Shown here: piece by piece, positions 1-10,107 of the stretch
Numbering within the stretch: position 1 is the first letter of the stretch
How the letters are laid out: each line of letters opens with the position of its first letter
Origin: Asparagopsis taxiformis
Taxonomy: Eukaryota; Rhodophyta; Florideophyceae; Bonnemaisoniales; Bonnemaisoniaceae
Reading direction: 5' to 3'
DNA length: 64,000 nucleotides
Assembly: GCA_030407315.1 (NCBI GenBank)
Contig: JALQPE010002403.1
Span: 310,001-374,000 of the forward strand
Translations under genes and position numbers: made by a program
Notes under the pieces: generated by a model
What the model was told of the DNA's origin: nothing
Database searches by the model: none
The model's input: only the letters and a program-made list of their open reading frames with translations

Positions 1-1097
1 GATTCCTCAGTTACATGAAGTCCCTGTGACAAAGGAGTACCAGCACCCTCTCCAATTTCGGATATTCCGACAAGCTCTTCATTCAAAGATTGATGCAGCT
101 CTAGCTGAACCCTTGATGCTATTCCGAAGGCCAGCACGCGAAGTCTCTGATTGCGGAATGCAGTTGCGCAATACTTTGCCACTGTGAGACATTTTTGCTG
201 TTCCTTCACTGTTTCGCACAGAGCAAATTGTTGAATACTATTCAATAACGACTTCTTCTCAATATCCTCTGTGCGTTCGGCTCTGGTCTGAATTTCTTTC
301 GCGCCCTTTGCCTGCAAGTCTTTGATCAAATGCTGCAGAGATGAGATTGACGTTTCTAGATACGCACCTTCGCCAGTATTCAAAGCGCTAAGAATAGCAG
401 TTGACCGCATCAGGTTTGCCTCATGCCGACACTGATCAGCTCTGATTTCAGCGTATGATCTTACAACTCTTTGCAATTCCTTTTCCATCACCGAGGTATC
501 TTCAGTACATACTCTCTCGTCTTGTATATTTTGGGTTGCAAACGCGATGATGTCTTCCATATGGCACTTTTCCTTCTCAACATATTCCGCGATAGCCTTA
601 TCTGGATAGACGAGATGACGGTCTTCCAGTGCTATGTCTCTCAGCTGATCAAGTTTAAGGCGCAGTCGCAAAAGTAAATTTCGTGTTTTCATAACATCCG
701 TCTTTGTTTTCATGAGCGGCTGTGCAGTGCGAGTGCGCCTTTGAGCAATAGCTTCCTGGAGGATGTTTCGTTGATTCTTGAGAAGCGATAGACGCTGTTT
801 TGCGGATTGTAATTGACGTTGGCGTTCATTGCGCACATCCGAGACTTCAGGGGCGTCAACAAGCGGGGCGGAAATCTTTTCGAGTTCTCGGGACGGTAGC
901 ATTGGGCATGTTTCGGTTGCTTTGGCATAGTCTGAAGCTTCTTTTTCGGTCAGTACGCAGTCGGGGGTGAATGAGGTTTCAATTGCATCGAGCAAATGAT
1001 GTGCGGCGGGGTAAGCTTTGAGCCATTCAAAGGTTTCACAATTTTCTTCATCGAAAGCAAGCGATGAGCGCAACCTGCTTCGTGGTGGTAATGACAT
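1..1097 (-). CDS. HAUS3-like augmin subunit (partial, C-terminus off the left edge)
   Basis: An open frame of 365 codons runs from an ATG at 1097 to the window edge without a stop, so the protein is incomplete at its C-terminus. Residues about 20-60 (FEWLKAYPAAHHLLDAIE, then CVLTEKEASDY) follow the pattern of the HAUS augmin-like complex subunit 3 N-terminal domain, in which a short helical segment is followed by a conserved V-L-[ST]-E-x-E motif. The rest is strongly helical and charged, with coiled-coil character. Augmin recruits gamma-tubulin to existing spindle microtubules and so multiplies them. The family call rests on the short N-terminal pattern plus coiled-coil layout, judged by eye; another coiled-coil spindle protein is possible. 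The next gene to the right is on the same strand. Confidence 0.5.
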   Translation of the reverse strand, partial: MSLPPRSRLRSSLAFDEENCETFEWLKAYPAAHHLLDAIETSFTPDCVLTEKEASDYAKATETCPMLPSRELEKISAPLVDAPEVSDVRNERQRQLQSAKQRLSLLKNQRNILQEAIAQRRTRTAQPLMKTKTDVMKTRNLLLRLRLKLDQLRDIALEDRHLVYPDKAIAEYVEKEKCHMEDIIAFATQNIQDERVCTEDTSVMEKELQRVVRSYAEIRADQCRHEANLMRSTAILSALNTGEGAYLETSISSLQHLIKDLQAKGAKEIQTRAERTEDIEKKSLLNSIQQFALCETVKEQQKCLTVAKYCATAFRNQRLRVLAFGIASRVQLELHQSLNEELVGISEIGEGAGTPLSQGLHVTEE

Positions 1098-1425
1098 GAT
1101 CTGGCCTAGCCTCTTCGGTCTGTAGAAATCGCGGGCGATATTGGACTCACTTGATACAGTCCAATAGTTGGTCGCGTAGTCGGCTGGCGGACACTGCGTT
1201 GCACATCCATCGGGATGAAACTGATTTGAATTTAAAAAAAGGTGGACGGACGCTTGTGGAAACCACAAATAGATGCAACTCAACACGTCATCGGCTCAGC
1301 TGCACATCGAGTGAAACTCCAGACCAAACTGTTATCGCAGCTGCCCTTCAGATATCTACTACAAGACCTTTGCCTTCTTGAGCTGTATTTACACCCAACT
1401 CTTTATCAATTCAACAAGCACTTCA
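1098..1425. other. Intergenic spacer
   Basis: This 328-base gap lies between the start of the HAUS3-like gene and the stop of the RBM34-like gene, both on the minus strand. It should hold the promoter of the former and the terminator of the latter. I see no gene or clear TATA box in it. Confidence 0.6.
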
Positions 1426-3504
1426 CTATCCCCAAACATCGCCACCAGCATAGTCCCCACTACTAGTATAACCGCCGCGACCACCACCACCACCATAACC
1501 ACCGCGGCCGCCACCACCACCATAACCGCCGCGACCACCACCACCACCATACCCACCGCGACCGCCAGCATAACTGCCGTCACCACCACCACCAGCATAA
1601 CCACCGCGACCACCACCACCAGCATAACCACCGCGACCACCATACCCACCGCGACCGCCACCACCAGCATAACCACCGCGACCACCACCACCAACATAAC
1701 CACCGCGACCACCACCACCAGCATAACCACCGCGACCACCACCACCAGCATAACCACCGCGACCACCACCGCCAACATAACCGCCGTCACCACCAGCATA
1801 ACCACCGTCACCACCAGCATAACCACCGCGACCGCCACGACCAGCATAACCGCCGCGAGCGGCATAACCACCGCGACTGCCGTAACCACCACGATCAACA
1901 TAACCACCACGACCACTATAACCGCCACGACTACTATAGCCACCACGGTCACCAAAACCGCCACGACTGTTATAACCACCACGGTCACTATAACCGCCAC
2001 GACTGCTATAGCCACCACGATCACTAAAACCGCCGCGACTGCCGTAACCGCCGCGATCACTAAAACCACCGCGAGTCCCAAAACCGCCTTGATAGCCGCC
2101 GTCACTGCTACCACCACCACGACCGCCGCGAACACCAAAACTGCCACGACCACCACGGCCACCCCGACCACCACGGCCGCCGCGACCGCCAAAACCACCT
2201 AAGCCGAATTTTTGTACAAATGCCCGACTCTCATTTGTGTGGATATGGTGCACAACATCAGAGCCTGAATTCAGTTTCACCCCATTCATCCGTTCGTAAT
2301 CTCTCTTGTAATTGCGATATGCCGATGTATTCATCTTCTTCTCCTTATCTGCCGGTTCCATTCTGATGACACGATCGCGAATCATCACTTCTCCCTCACG
2401 GTTCATACATCCCTGGATCCCAAGCTGGTCGTTGAACGTAACAAAACCAACCCCTCTTCCAACGCCTGTATCCCTGTCTCGGTTCACACGAGCATTCACA
2501 ACCTCGACGCCGACCATTTCCGCCACTGGCTTGAATGCAACGATTAGATCTTCATCTGAGCAGTCAAACGGCAAGTTGCCGACAAACAAACTTGCTTTAT
2601 CACCCCTTATCTTCTCGGGCTCGGCTGGAGACACTCGCAAATGTCTGTCCATAAACATAGTCATGTTGAGCTCCTGGCATGCGGTATCTATCGCCTGCAG
2701 CACGTATGGTGTGTTTTCAAACACGACATACGCAATGAATGCATCTGAATACTGCGCCAGTCTTCGTGCCAGTAGTGCAGTTTTCTTCGGGATACGAGGG
2801 TTTTCAGGTATGACTCCACGGATTCTAACCGATTCAATCTTGCCGTACTGCTTGAAAAGGTTTGCGATTGCACTCCTCTTCGCAAACTGTGAGACATTTC
2901 CCACAAATAGCGTACGTTGTAAACGATCGACATCCTCCAATTCCCTATCTTCCTTATAAGTACGCACTGCATCTTGAGGAGATGGATCTAAAACCTTATT
3001 TATAGCATCTTGGGTGTCGGCATTTTCCGTCATGGCATAGCCGTTTGCATCACCTTCAAATGGTTCCTCGTGATCGGTCGATTCTGCTGCCCCCATAAAA
3101 GCCATATCTTCAAAGGGTGCCTCTGCGTTTGCGCCATCAAATTCCTCGTCAGTATCGTAGGTCGTGTTATTAGCTACTTCATCTTCCGAATCAGATGTAA
3201 TCGGCTCCGCTAAATCCTCTGTCGCTACTTTACGCTTCTTCTTCTCTGATTTCTTCAATTTCTTTCTTTTCTTCTCCGTTGAATCCAGAGCGGTGTCGTC
3301 ATCCTTCTTCCTCTTCTTTTTCTTTGCCTTCTTTTCCTTCTTTTCTTTCTTTACTTTCTTGTCTTCTGTTCCAGGAGTACCAACTTTTTCCTTCTTCTTT
3401 TTGCGTTTCTTGGAGTCCTTTTCTGCTGAACGCTTCAATGCCTTCTCTTCAACTTTGCTCGAATTCCTTCGTCGGTCCGACTCATCTGCCGCGTTCTCAG
3501 CCAT
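1426..3504 (-). CDS. RBM34/Nop12-like nucleolar RNA-binding protein with RGG tail
   Basis: This 692-residue protein starts at an ATG at 3504. Residues 1-100 are extremely lysine-rich and nucleolar in character. An acidic stretch follows. A first RRM starts near residue 197 (RNP2-like RTLFVGNV) and carries the long loop with I-P-K-K typical of RBM34/Nop12. A second RRM starts near residue 305 (ASLFVGNLPF, later GVGFVTF). RBM34 and yeast Nop12 act in pre-60S ribosome assembly on 25S/28S rRNA, which is the likely role here. From about residue 435 to the end the protein is a glycine/arginine/tyrosine low-complexity tail of RGG, GGY and DRGGY units. RBM34 proteins I know do not carry so long an RGG tail; this part resembles fibrillarin or nucleolin tails. 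A start further downstream would remove the basic region and is unlikely. Confidence 0.85.
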   Translation of the reverse strand: MAENAADESDRRRNSSKVEEKALKRSAEKDSKKRKKKKEKVGTPGTEDKKVKKEKKEKKAKKKKRKKDDDTALDSTEKKRKKLKKSEKKKRKVATEDLAEPITSDSEDEVANNTTYDTDEEFDGANAEAPFEDMAFMGAAESTDHEEPFEGDANGYAMTENADTQDAINKVLDPSPQDAVRTYKEDRELEDVDRLQRTLFVGNVSQFAKRSAIANLFKQYGKIESVRIRGVIPENPRIPKKTALLARRLAQYSDAFIAYVVFENTPYVLQAIDTACQELNMTMFMDRHLRVSPAEPEKIRGDKASLFVGNLPFDCSDEDLIVAFKPVAEMVGVEVVNARVNRDRDTGVGRGVGFVTFNDQLGIQGCMNREGEVMIRDRVIRMEPADKEKKMNTSAYRNYKRDYERMNGVKLNSGSDVVHHIHTNESRAFVQKFGLGGFGGRGGRGGRGGRGGRGSFGVRGGRGGGSSDGGYQGGFGTRGGFSDRGGYGSRGGFSDRGGYSSRGGYSDRGGYNSRGGFGDRGGYSSRGGYSGRGGYVDRGGYGSRGGYAARGGYAGRGGRGGYAGGDGGYAGGDGGYVGGGGRGGYAGGGGRGGYAGGGGRGGYVGGGGRGGYAGGGGRGGYGGRGGYAGGGGRGGYAGGGGDGSYAGGRGGYGGGGGRGGYGGGGGRGGYGGGGGRGGYTSSGDYAGGDVWG
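1460..2200 (-). repeat. Degenerate tandem repeat encoding RGG/GGY tail
   Basis: On the plus strand this stretch is an imperfect array of units such as cca-cca-ccg-cga and cca-cca-gca-taa. Read on the minus strand they encode GRGGY, GGGG and DRGGY. The left half (about 1480-1850) is more homogeneous than the right half, which suggests recent repeat expansion near the 3' end of the gene. The array also produces long artefactual open frames on both strands. Confidence 0.85.
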
Positions 3505-4542
3505 AACGATATATCCAGGGATGCTCCAAATTGACGAGGCGAAGATAATTGAATGTTACCGAACAAATATAATCGCTATAGGCAGTAAAGCTCTGAAAAC
3601 GAAACGGGCTTTTTTGGACGCCGACGGTGGACAGAACGTTGTGAAACTACGGTGCTGAACGTTAGCTAGCATTTCATGGCAACTGAAATGAGTTGGAAAA
3701 ATTCGAATTTCCGACCATCAGCGTCGATTTGCAATACACGTCATGAACGCACTCTATCCCCCGGCATATGATACGAGACGAGTATGCGTTAATCAAAAAA
3801 TTGATACCGCCGTCGGCCGCTATCTACCGATCTGGAGCAGTTGATCCGGATGTGATGGATCATCATACGTGGACGTGGACACGTAGCACACGGAGACTAG
3901 ATAGAAACACAATCTCGCAACATGAACGACGTCAAAACGAAAGTATTCACGCAAACACCAGATCAACCATTTCACAGTATCCTCCCAACGATATAACATG
4001 GGTCGTCCGTCCTGTGGCGGTTCACTTCTACTCAATATTCCTCGCTCGGTCTAGACAGAGTTGATTCCGAATTTTCTCCAGCCGCGTCAAATTAGATTCA
4101 CACCTGGTATCATGCATCGGAAGCACTGCAATTTTGACGACAATTGTCCGGTTGTACCGATTTGACACCCCTAACCCAAAAGTGCCTTTAGTGTGACAGC
4201 GTTCACCAATGGCCAAACAAATAGACAATATGTCCAATCTATCTGGTTCACCTCCAGGACTACAATAGTATTGTTCAACATCATAGGAAAGATTGCCCCT
4301 CTTCAACCGATTGCCTGATCTGTCAGCTCATTTATTTGTACTGCGTTATACGCTTGCATCGGACTAATCTAAAACTAAGCATCGTTCAAAATTAAGAATG
4401 CCCTCTTGTCGGAAAGGACAATGACATCATGAAGTCAGTGAGTAGAAGGAACAATGGGCAGCTCTACAAGCTCACATATCCTTTTATGCAAATGTCGCAA
4501 GATATCTTCAACAATATCGCATTCGCAACAGCGTTGAAAACA
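3505..4542. other. Intergenic region, no gene seen
   Basis: About 1 kb lies between the start of the RBM34-like gene and the stop of the FG-GAP gene, both on the minus strand. Only short, compositionally random open frames occur. It should hold the RBM34-like promoter and the 3' untranslated region of the FG-GAP gene. Confidence 0.6.
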
Positions 4543-6099
4543 TCATTGCAATCTACCCATAGTAATCTTCTGGTTTGCACGAACATTCCTGGTAGACCGA
4601 ACTTCACCAGTAACCCAACGGACCCGAACTCTCGTGACAACATCACTAGAGCCCAAACCGAAATGAACCGTATCCAAATATGAGGCGCCACCTGCCTGGG
4701 CGCCTGGGGATCCAACGCGTCTGATCAACCTTCTTCTCCTCAAGAAAACGGTTACGAGAGCATGAAGGGCGGTAGAAGCTCCAGATGGAGAATTTCTTAC
4801 CTGGACGAGTAGGTAGTTTCTGAAACGGGTTAGCGGAAGGAAGTTTTTCATGACTCTGTACGTTCCTCGGAAGTCTCTCTGGGCGCCTCTGCCGATGATG
4901 ACATCCACCCTGCCGTCCATGTCATAGTCAACGGCAACAGCATGATCTCCTCTCTCGGTAGATTCTCGTGGGAACATTCCAGTACGGCTAGAGAAGCTTC
5001 TACCCCTGTTGTTCATGAGTAGAATATCTGGGGCGTCCCAGATCGAGAGCATGACATCAACAAATCCATCATTGTTGAAATCACCAGTGGTAACACCCAT
5101 ACTGTTTGTGCCTCGCGGAATGTTGTATTGGGCACTGACATCAACGTAACGGCCATTTCGGTTCTCGAAGAGCACGTCGGAGAAATCATCATTGGGGGTC
5201 CTGTCCAGGAATGAAATCAACGTATTATCAGTTCTTGCCACATAAAGATCCATATCACCATCATTATCGAAATCAAACTCTGCGACTGCAGAGACGGAAC
5301 GACCCCCCTCTGGAATCGGGTTATTGGCCAAGAACTGGTTGGTCATGTCTCTGAGAGTAAAGGGAGCGGTAAGCTTGTAGATCTTAAACTCGCGGAAGCT
5401 GATAACTTCCATAATACCGTCACCATCAATATCCGTAAGTTCACCTCTATTCTCAAACTCAGTAACAAAGCCTCTAGGTGCTCTCTGTCGGAAAACCCTT
5501 CCAGTATTCCTGTACGCAAAGTTTCTGAGGTTGGTATTTTCGCCACCAAGGAAGTTGATGACGAGAAGATCTGGACCACCACCCTGACGAATCCTGAAAT
5601 TCCTGGACTGCATGCTCAGATCCATGAAGAGGGCGACACGTCCCCTACCGCCGGCGCCACCAAAGCCGAGCTGAGTGGAGACTTCTGTGAACTGTCTGCC
5701 CGAGAAGCGGAAGATACGTGGGGGGCGCAAATTGGCGCCCATTCCGCCACCGATGGACACAACCATGAGACGGTCTCTATTACGTGTGTTAATTTGACCG
5801 ACGGCGACGCCATGGATATCCACAGCGACTCTGAAAGTGCTGAGCTCGAATTGGCCGCTCGGGGTGCCCCAGTACACCTGCATGGCCTCATTGGCGTGGT
5901 ATGTAAGGACGAGATCATAGATTCCATCGCCGTCCAAATCGGCCACACAGGGACCGCCGAATTTAGGCGACGGCACTTGCTGTATGCCGGTTGAAGCGGT
6001 GATATCTCGGAAATCTGGAAGCGTAACCTGGGCTGTGGCGAGGGTTGCAATGGTCAGAATAGCTGCGACGGCAGTGCGCGCGATGCTATGGGACTTCAT
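4543..6099 (-). CDS. Secreted FG-GAP/VCBS beta-propeller protein with ASPIC/UnbV domain
   Basis: This 518-residue protein begins with a clear signal peptide: basic start, hydrophobic core, and an Ala-x-Ala-like end near residue 23. It then carries at least five FG-GAP/VCBS repeats with calcium-loop-like D-x-D-x-D-G motifs: DLDGDGIYDL near 54, DIDGDGIMEV near 222, DFDNDGDMDL near 275, DFNNDGFVDV near 341 and DYDMDGRVDV near 389. The last 90 residues match the ASPIC/UnbV domain (NYLLVQV early, VHFGLGSS and VRVRW late). This architecture is shared by bacterial UnbV-type proteins and animal CRTAC1 (cartilage acidic protein 1). The protein is probably extracellular, in the wall or mucilage, and binds calcium, but its partner is unknown. 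No intron or transmembrane anchor is seen. Confidence 0.85.
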   Translation of the reverse strand: MKSHSIARTAVAAILTIATLATAQVTLPDFRDITASTGIQQVPSPKFGGPCVADLDGDGIYDLVLTYHANEAMQVYWGTPSGQFELSTFRVAVDIHGVAVGQINTRNRDRLMVVSIGGGMGANLRPPRIFRFSGRQFTEVSTQLGFGGAGGRGRVALFMDLSMQSRNFRIRQGGGPDLLVINFLGGENTNLRNFAYRNTGRVFRQRAPRGFVTEFENRGELTDIDGDGIMEVISFREFKIYKLTAPFTLRDMTNQFLANNPIPEGGRSVSAVAEFDFDNDGDMDLYVARTDNTLISFLDRTPNDDFSDVLFENRNGRYVDVSAQYNIPRGTNSMGVTTGDFNNDGFVDVMLSIWDAPDILLMNNRGRSFSSRTGMFPRESTERGDHAVAVDYDMDGRVDVIIGRGAQRDFRGTYRVMKNFLPLTRFRNYLLVQVRNSPSGASTALHALVTVFLRRRRLIRRVGSPGAQAGGASYLDTVHFGLGSSDVVTRVRVRWVTGEVRSTRNVRANQKITMGRLQ

Positions 6100-6184
6100 G
6101 ATAGGGGTGGGTGTTTGGGGTTTTGGATCGGATTTGGGGGGTGAGGGCGGGCATCGAGAGGATTAGGAGAGCGGAGTTTATGGG

Positions 6185-6190
6185 TTTATA
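6185..6190 (-). promoter_or_regulatory. TATA box of the FG-GAP gene
   Basis: TATAAA is read on the minus strand within an A/T-rich block, about 90 bases upstream of the ATG at 6099. The spacing is normal for a TATA promoter with a short leader. Confidence 0.55.
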
Positions 6191-6284
6191 AAGTAAACTC
6201 GGAGAAGGGCTTATTGTGTGTTGTTTTGGATGGTGCGGATGATTTGAGGTGAGTGAGGTGGGCCATTGATGTGATATGAGGTCA

Positions 6285-6455
6285 TGACGTCTTTTGATGA
6301 GTCATCCATCAGGTAATTCGAAAGGTTGATTTCCGCGCATGTGACTTCTGACACATGACACTTATAATTCATTAATTTTTGATGTGGTGGAGCGGTCTGA
6401 CGCTGGTCTGTCACGTCACGTCTCTCTATCGTTTACAGAAACTACACTTCACGTG
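6285..6455. promoter_or_regulatory. Cluster of bZIP/bHLH-type motifs upstream of the FG-GAP gene
   Basis: TGACGTC (CRE-like) lies at 6285-6291, the palindromic AP-1-type TGAGTCA at 6298-6304, and a CACGTG G-box at 6450-6455. All are upstream of the TATA box at 6185. The motifs are visible; binding is inferred. Confidence 0.35.
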
Positions 6456-8568
6456 AATTCTATTTCATGATTTGTCCGTAGAAAACGCTCCGTCCAAAGT
6501 TTTTGCTATCCTTCCAAGGCTAAGCTCTTGCGGGTGTGATCGTCCTACCATCATTAATTTATTTGCTGAACTAGTAAAAAAACTGAGCCTAAGGAACTAT
6601 CAAGGCTTGGAGAATTAACGTACCGCTGTAATCTGCATACACCCCTACTCTACGCGATATTGGATGTCACGTAGACCCTAGCAGCATAAACGCCCCCGTT
6701 GTCGCGAGTCCTGTCCAATGCAACTCTCTGTAGCTCCTCGTTAGGCTAAGCCGGTGCCAGAGAGGAAAACTGTTTAGAGACCATTTCTGCCTCTGGTCTG
6801 TATGCCAGCTCTCGAACAAGTCGAGGCGCACAATGACATCTACTCTTTCGCCAAGTGGGGAATGGTGAAGCAAAGTCATTTTCACGACTGTATTCTCACA
6901 CTACGTTTTCATGTCAAGCCACATATATATCGGTGAGTGCGGCAGTATTTTGATAGGATACCATGCCTTGCATTTGTCTGTAAAATAAATCGTACGTGTC
7001 CGATACTTGGGAAGGAACCAAAGCAATTTCCTGTGTGCAACGCTGCAGACTATGCTCATCCTTCCAGACACCCTGCATTGCTGAAAAGTGATGTTCCCTA
7101 CGAGTAGACACTTTGTAGTAGTCCAACCAGAACGACATGTGATAGCCTGGCAGTTAATCTGGTCATCTTTCGCACAGAACCTTTGAGATTAGGCGAAAAT
7201 CGCAAGGCAAATCGTGCGCGGACCCAAAACAATGAGGGCTTGAGTGACCCTGAGGGACTAATCATTTCACCTTCAATAGAGGAGCTGGCAAACCATCCTT
7301 AGGGTCGAACAGGTTTGAAAACTGGAAGGGAGATTCCACCGGCAGGTCGTTTGGAAATCATGTTTGGTCTTACAAAGAAACCAACATATTCATCAGACCA
7401 CGTGAGAACCTATTCTTCAAGGTACAGTTTCTTTCTACACATACGCAGTATCCACCAAGTGCGTGTCTGTCGACGCTTGGGAAATCAATACAGGAAATGA
7501 TCAAACTACCTGCCCTGCTGCCTGGCGTATTAATTTAGTTGAAGAAAAACTCGTCAACTTGAAAAATCCAACTCATCTGCACACAACTCTAATACGCCAA
7601 ATAAGTCGTCACCAACCCACGTGTTCTAACCGCCTAAAGTCGACTGCCACGAATCTAAAACCGGCGTCTTCAACGGTGTCCGCGAGCGTGACACGGGGCG
7701 CCGATGTATCATTGACGATTTTCCGTCGGCAGCAGAAATATGAATACGATGAACGTGAGCATAGCAAGCTTCAACGATGCAACAGCGTCATGCCACATAA
7801 GGATTGGACCATGGGCACTCCATCAGCGCTTTGTCGTCTTGCAGCGCTGCGCTTTCATCGAAAATAGTTTCACTGCGTCTGTCTGTCGCTGCCGTATCCA
7901 GTTGACGCAAGCGCAACATATGTAAATTGCTCTCGTCCGATACGCTTGGCCTGTAATCGTCACGCATGCGTCGAGCTGCTTTCGCAACGTGGCACATTTA
8001 CACGTCATTTGTCATGACATCTTGTTACGTACGATATCTAAAACTTTTTGCATTTTCTGTAAAACAATTCCAGCAAGGCCCGTCTTCTTACAGTGCACAA
8101 CTTACACGGACATCACTTCCACTTCATCGCAAATCAGTTTACTCACCTCGCGATTAGCAACCACCAGCCAAGTCGCTCTCATGAGCACTGTCATTCAGCT
8201 CTAAATTCTTCAATTCAGGAGAGCAAATCCATGTAACCTCAGGGTACTTGATCCCTTGCAGCTTGTTACTATGAACAACATCCCACTTGTCATCAAAAAC
8301 TAAATTGGATCCGATTTAGAAAGCATCGGGTGAATTGACAAATTATTTCATCTCGCCTGAAAGAATGCTTTAGCTATCTATAAAACGTTGAATTCATCAT
8401 CTTCATTCATCGAACCGCTGATGACCTGTTATCGTGTGGCAACATCCAGTCGGCGTGTTTCACTGGTAAGGCAACAAAAAACCATACACATTCGACTCTT
8501 CAATATCGCTTATTGCTTTACATCTCACCGCCAATGATCCAACCCCAATCAGTGAAACTTGCTACACA
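6456..8568. other. Long intergenic region, no convincing gene
   Basis: Together with the promoter to its left, about 2.4 kb separate the FG-GAP gene from the 3' end of the SGT1 gene. Short open frames occur (for example minus strand 6914-7138 and plus strand 7463-7867), but none shows a recognisable domain or a conserved-looking composition. I see no tRNA-like cloverleaf. Confidence 0.5.
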
Positions 8569-9669
8569 CTACTTTCGTTTCTCTTCCGGCTCTTCATACG
8601 TAACCTTTTTCTTTTTCACATCCTCCCAGTTTGTCGACAGCACCTGCCCGCCACTTTCACTATAGCTCTTCATCATCGCTCTCCTCGCGTCGTCATCTGC
8701 TCCTTCGTAGAGAGAGCGGAAAACAGCCATAGAACTATCATCTTCCTTGTAATCCTTCAATTCGCTCTCTGCAAAAGAATCCCAGCCCTTTTTCTGTGCA
8801 TCCAATGCCGCCTTTCGTCTCATAGATATATTTCCCGCTTCCACAGCAGCAGATACAACCTCCGCGTCCTTATCCAAATTCTTCCATGTACTACCACGGT
8901 TAGCTTTCTTCAAGCGAATTTCCACTTTAAACTTGCTCATACTCCACGAGCTTTCCTCCGCAACAATATTCTCTGATAATTCCTTTTCCAGTACGTACTT
9001 CTCCATGTCAGCGCGTGTGAGATTGACTTTCACGCTCGATTTATCAAAAGAAACAGAGCTCTCTTCTTTGATGACGTTTTTCGCGTATATGTCGATATTC
9101 ACAAACGTCGGAGATTGATACCATTGCATCTTAGTGTTATCCGTGGCGCGCCTTGCCTTCTCTGTCTCCATCGCAGTCGCAACAGGTACAGACGCTCGCG
9201 CACATCCCTCCTCAACACCATTGGCGGCAGACACTTCCTTCGCAGCTGCGCTTGACGTGCCATTCGTAGCGTCAATTGTTTCGACTTCGTCCACCTCATC
9301 GCATTTGGTAGCCCAATCCATGTATGATGTTTTCAATGACAGGTCGGATTCAAACCTGGCCGCCTTATTGAACGCTTTTTTCGCATCACTCGCGCATCCC
9401 AGCTTCAACAACGCAGTTGCCTTCCAATACCATGATTTACCACTCTGCGGTGCGAGTCGAATCCCATTTTCTGCAGCTACTCGCGCAGAATCGTATTGTT
9501 CAGCTGATATGAACGCACATGCCTGTGAGGTGTACAGATTCACAATTGTCGTTTCTAGCTTCTGCGCGGCCTGACCATATGCGCTTGCTGCAGATGCATA
9601 CTCGCTGTTTTCAATAGCACTGAGGGCATTCGTGATTTGCTCAGCAGCCGATCTAACTTCGGTATCCAT
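8569..9669 (-). CDS. SGT1: SGT1 co-chaperone (TPR-CS-SGS)
   Basis: The 366-residue protein starts at the first ATG of the frame, at 9669; the upstream frame has only a TTG. It has the full SGT1 order: three TPR-like repeats (about 5-120, with the N-Y-x-x-x-A and Y-x-x-A/A-x-x-x-G patterns), a CS domain (about 180-265, beginning near W-Y-Q-S and containing V-x-V-N-L), and a C-terminal SGS domain (about 285-360, with the MKSYSESGGQVLSTNW signature). SGT1 bridges HSP90 to SCF ubiquitin ligases and kinetochore or immune-receptor clients and acts in cytosol and nucleus. Length is normal for the family. It is divergent from tafazzin, with about 440 bases between the two starts. Confidence 0.95.
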   Translation of the reverse strand: MDTEVRSAAEQITNALSAIENSEYASAASAYGQAAQKLETTIVNLYTSQACAFISAEQYDSARVAAENGIRLAPQSGKSWYWKATALLKLGCASDAKKAFNKAARFESDLSLKTSYMDWATKCDEVDEVETIDATNGTSSAAAKEVSAANGVEEGCARASVPVATAMETEKARRATDNTKMQWYQSPTFVNIDIYAKNVIKEESSVSFDKSSVKVNLTRADMEKYVLEKELSENIVAEESSWSMSKFKVEIRLKKANRGSTWKNLDKDAEVVSAAVEAGNISMRRKAALDAQKKGWDSFAESELKDYKEDDSSMAVFRSLYEGADDDARRAMMKSYSESGGQVLSTNWEDVKKKKVTYEEPEEKRK

Positions 9670-10107
9670 CTGGATGCTTGATGCCAGCGGTGAATTCTTT
9701 AGCAAAGTTTGTCAAGTTTGAGACTATTCTCCAGCGCTGCCAAGATTTACGCGCCGAGAGAACATGCAGAATAAGTGCGATACGACGTCGCCCTGATAGA
9801 GATTTTGTGATAAAGACATCCACGCCAACAGTGATGATTCGCGAAGTTTCTTCGGCAAATGAAATGAGAAATTTACTTGTTTTTTGAAAGGTTGATTTGT
9901 GTGGTCAATTTCGGGGCTGTACACGCATCAAATTCTCTCCCCCACCGCCGGCTGCGCTATGAAGCCGCCATGAATGGTAACTTCACACACACAATTCGAG
10001 CGCGTACCATGATCGACGTGTATGTCGCATCCGTCTCCGCGTGATGTCTGTTGTTGCACAGGAGTCAACGCTAAAAGGCCGATACAGACATAATTCAATC
10101 TGTTCAG
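9670..10107. other. Bidirectional promoter region between SGT1 and tafazzin
   Basis: The 438-base gap lies between two divergent start codons. No clear TATA box was seen. It must contain the promoters of both genes. Confidence 0.5.

Noticed and set aside
1378..2202. 274-codon plus-strand frame made of Thr/Ala/Ile repeats (and a similar Val/Ala frame on the minus strand)
   Set aside because: Shadow of the RGG-coding repeat of the RBM34-like gene; the RRM frame explains the DNA.
6667..7138. Two adjacent minus-strand frames that could be exons
   Set aside because: The space between them allows only an intron of about 45 bases, smaller than all others here, and neither part matches a family.
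7463..7867. 134-codon plus-strand frame
   Set aside because: No ATG at the frame start is needed by any homology, no domain is seen and composition is random.
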